From the NCBI GenBank assembly GCA_964392085.1, contig CAYMOV010000126.1, forward strand, positions 1 to 6,785: a DNA stretch of 6,785 bases, read 5' to 3'. A program made the translations under genes and the position numbers. Shown here in pieces: positions 5,764 to 6,785 of this stretch. The stretch's first letter is position 1, and each line of letters opens with the position of its first letter. Origin of the DNA: CAYMOV01 sp964392085. Lineage in GTDB: Bacteria > Oederibacteriota > Muellerivitia > Muellerivitales > Muellerivitaceae. The notes beneath the pieces were generated by a model. It was not told the origin of the DNA. It searched no databases and saw only the letters and a program-made list of their open reading frames with translations.

Positions 5764-6528
5764 CTACTGCCTCTCGAGCTGGGAGAGGCTGAAGAGGTTA
5801 TCGGGAACCGGCGCGTCGAACTTCATGTCCAGGTAATGGATTTCCGTCTTGTGGCCGGGTTGGTCGACCGATTCCAGGGTCATATGGGTCGGCATAAGCC
5901 TGCCGCCCAAGTTTTTGACCTCCGAGAACATCATGGTCCGGGCCAAGCGGCCCTTGAGGTCGTAGTACCGCCCGAGGATCGGAAGGGTCGCTTCGTCATT
6001 GATGATCCACTCGATTTTCTGCCATCGGCCCACGACGCCGGGCCGCACCCTCATGGCCACGAGCCATCCCGCGGGGTTGGCGGAACGGCCCTCGATCCGG
6101 GTGTCGAAGTCCTGGGCGTAGGTGCTTCCCTTGACGAGGTCGTCGTTCGTGAAGTCGGTCCCCATCCAGGGGCTCAGCATCATGGAGGGCGGGATCCGGA
6201 TCGTCCGGGAGATGTTGGGGATGTAGTTCCAAAGGTTGTTCCCGACCTTGAGCGTGGCGTTCCCGGCCTCCCGGGCGGGGGCGTCGATGACCACCAAGGT
6301 TTTCTCCGTCCCCTTCGTCCAGATCCGCATTGAAAGCCTGCGGGTCTGCGTCTCGGTCTTCGCGGTGAGTTCCATGCGTCCAATGGAAGTGGTTGAACGG
6401 TAGAGGTTGTCCATGACCCGCACGACCGTTTTGACATCAGGTTGAACCGGCGTGGCGGCCGGGGCTTGGCGCGGCAGGAGGGACAAAAAGCCGGTAGTTA
6501 CGGTGAGGATTAAGGCTGGGAGGCGCAT
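5764..6528 (-). CDS. Outer-membrane lipoprotein-sorting protein (LolA/LolB-fold periplasmic carrier)
   Basis: A 254-residue exported protein. Residues 1-24 form a Sec signal peptide (Arg2, hydrophobic 3-18, cleavage near QAPA/AT) without a lipobox cysteine, so the mature protein should be soluble in the periplasm. The mature part carries hallmarks of the outer-membrane lipoprotein-sorting family (LolA-like fold, COG2834/PF17131 by recall). These are a strand-rich start RMELTAKTETQTRRLSMRIW, the block MMLSPWMGTDFTNDDLV (116-132), and a second block EWIINDEATLPILGRYYD followed by FSEVKNLGGRLMP. It ends in VPDNLFSLSQLER, the usual closing helix. Proteins of this fold bind acyl chains in an open half-barrel. 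It is the first gene after the regulated promoter, with a poor Shine-Dalgarno (GGAAAG at about -13). By context it should shuttle the substrate from the permeases to the outer-membrane barrel protein. The fold is confident; the substrate is unknown. Confidence 0.9.
   Translation of the reverse strand: MRLPALILTVTTGFLSLLPRQAPAATPVQPDVKTVVRVMDNLYRSTTSIGRMELTAKTETQTRRLSMRIWTKGTEKTLVVIDAPAREAGNATLKVGNNLWNYIPNISRTIRIPPSMMLSPWMGTDFTNDDLVKGSTYAQDFDTRIEGRSANPAGWLVAMRVRPGVVGRWQKIEWIINDEATLPILGRYYDLKGRLARTMMFSEVKNLGGRLMPTHMTLESVDQPGHKTEIHYLDMKFDAPVPDNLFSLSQLERQ
5770..5775 (-). promoter_or_regulatory. Ribosome binding site supporting the GTG start of the first permease
   Basis: The minus strand reads GAGAGG, seven bases before the GTG at 5762-5760, inside the last codons of the carrier gene. 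This spacing supports the GTG rather than a downstream ATG as the permease start. Confidence 0.6.
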
Positions 6529-6566
6529 CGGAGCCGCTTTCCGCCGCGGTGGTCCACGGCCGGCGA

Positions 6567-6586
6567 ATCAGACCATTCGGTCTGAT
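6567..6586. promoter_or_regulatory. TetR-type operator 1 (over the expected transcription start)
   Basis: An inverted repeat with 8-bp perfect arms and a 4-bp centre: ATCAGACC-ATTC-GGTCTGAT. The form AGACC-N4-GGTCT is typical for TetR-family operators (the NemR box is a similar known case). It lies directly after the putative -10 element and covers the likely +1, so a bound repressor would block initiation. The cognate protein is most likely the TetR gene at the end of this operon. Confidence 0.78.
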
Positions 6587-6588
6587 GA

Positions 6589-6617
6589 AGGCTAAACCGG
6601 ACCCATGGATCCGTCAA
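6589..6617 (-). promoter_or_regulatory. Putative sigma70-type promoter of the six-gene operon
   Basis: On the minus strand, TTGACG (6617-6612, 5/6 to consensus) is followed after 17 bases by TAGCCT (6594-6589, 3/6). The weak -10 is offset by the good -35, the ideal spacing, and the position exactly between two TetR-type operators. Transcription would start near 6581, giving a leader of roughly 50 bases before the carrier gene's ATG. Confidence 0.55.
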
Positions 6618-6624
6618 GGGCAAT

Positions 6625-6640
6625 CAGACTAATCGGTCTG
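6625..6640. promoter_or_regulatory. TetR-type operator 2 (just upstream of the -35)
   Basis: CAGACT-AATC-GGTCTG, with arms matching at five of six positions. Aligned with operator 1 over 20 bases it is identical at 17, far beyond a chance resemblance in so short a region. Its centre is 56 bp from the centre of operator 1, and its edge is seven bases from the -35 box. It is the second binding site for the same regulator, probably of lower affinity because of its imperfect arm. Confidence 0.7.
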
Positions 6641-6669
6641 TTTCAACCAACATGATAGGTCCGGCCCGC

Positions 6670-6783
6670 TTATTTCGAGGTTTTCATGGGAGCAGGGGTC
6701 AGATCTTGATTTTGCAAATGGGGAATTATGAACTTTGACCGAGATCCACCTCTCAGACCTTCGGTTGGAGGATCCTGAACGTC
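6670..6783 (-). other. Open frame entering from the right edge; doubtful gene end or mobile-element remnant
   Basis: A minus-strand frame is open from the window edge for 37 codons to a TAA at 6672-6670, reading in part LRGGSRSKFIIPHLQNQDLT. The composition is AT-richer than the operon. The part reading NQDLTP comes from a GGGGTCAGATCTTGAT stretch (plus strand, 6696-6711) that resembles sequences I associate with the flanks of IS200-like/REP-associated transposase elements. It could be the 3' end of a neighbouring gene, an element remnant, or non-coding. No domain is recognisable. Confidence 0.2.
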
Positions 6784-6785
6784 GT

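Noticed and set aside
4644..5792. Long plus-strand open frame (382 codons) opposite the first permease
   Set aside because: Same pattern of skewed composition (G, Q, H, D, R) arising from antisense reading of GC-rich codons; the minus strand carries the real permease.
6546..6560. GC-rich inverted repeat GTGGTCCAC in the operon leader
   Set aside because: The arms are separated by a single base and the flanks pair poorly, so no stable hairpin or riboswitch-like fold is supported.
6753..6768. Third possible operator (TCAGACC-TTC-GGTTGG)
   Set aside because: Only one arm matches the CAGACC consensus, the centre is three bases instead of four, and it lies over 110 bp upstream of the promoter. 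It is probably chance or belongs to the flanking element.
1..6785. CRISPR arrays, tRNA, rRNA
   Set aside because: No regularly spaced direct repeats and no recognisable tRNA or rRNA sequence were seen on either strand.

Overview
The window is GC-rich bacterial DNA with a strong G/C preference at third codon positions, apart from short AT-richer patches at both edges. The encoded proteins (periplasmic LolA/LolB-fold carrier, LolC/E-type permeases, outer-membrane beta-barrel) indicate a diderm, Gram-negative-type organism. The content would fit a deltaproteobacterium-like or uncultured high-GC phylum, but nothing here fixes the taxon. All genes lie on the minus strand, so the window reads from right to left.

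Right edge (about 6641-6785): no convincing gene. It holds an AT-richer stretch with an open frame entering from outside that ends at 6670, and a GGGGTCAGATCTTGAT motif that resembles sequences seen beside IS200-like/REP-associated elements (from memory only).

Control region (6529-6640): a sigma70-like promoter (-35 TTGACG, 17-bp spacer, weak -10 TAGCCT) is bracketed by two nearly identical CAGACC-N4-GGTCTG-type inverted repeats. One lies just upstream of the -35 and the other covers the expected start of transcription. These are very probably operators for the TetR-family regulator encoded last in the operon.

Main operon (6528 to 653): six tightly packed genes. In order they are a periplasmic outer-membrane lipoprotein-sorting (LolA/LolB-fold) protein, two different FtsX/LolC-E-type permeases, a LolD-type ATPase, an outer-membrane beta-barrel protein, and a TetR regulator. 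The first junction has a 1-nt gap, the next three are 4-nt overlaps, and the last is an 8-nt overlap. Together they have the parts of a complete, self-regulated inner-membrane-to-outer-membrane export route: ATP hydrolysis at the inner membrane, extraction of a substrate (lipoprotein, lipid or another hydrophobic molecule), a periplasmic carrier, and an outer-membrane receiver or exit. The substrate cannot be read from the sequence. It is not the housekeeping LolCDE-A-B system in usual form, because of the dedicated carrier, the barrel and the local repressor.

Left edge (567 to 1): a separate type II toxin-antitoxin module in toxin-first (HigBA-like) order. It has its own likely promoter with a 10-bp palindrome at the start region, a RelE/HigB Gp49-like toxin starting at GTG, and the first 31 codons of a probable antitoxin cut by the window edge.
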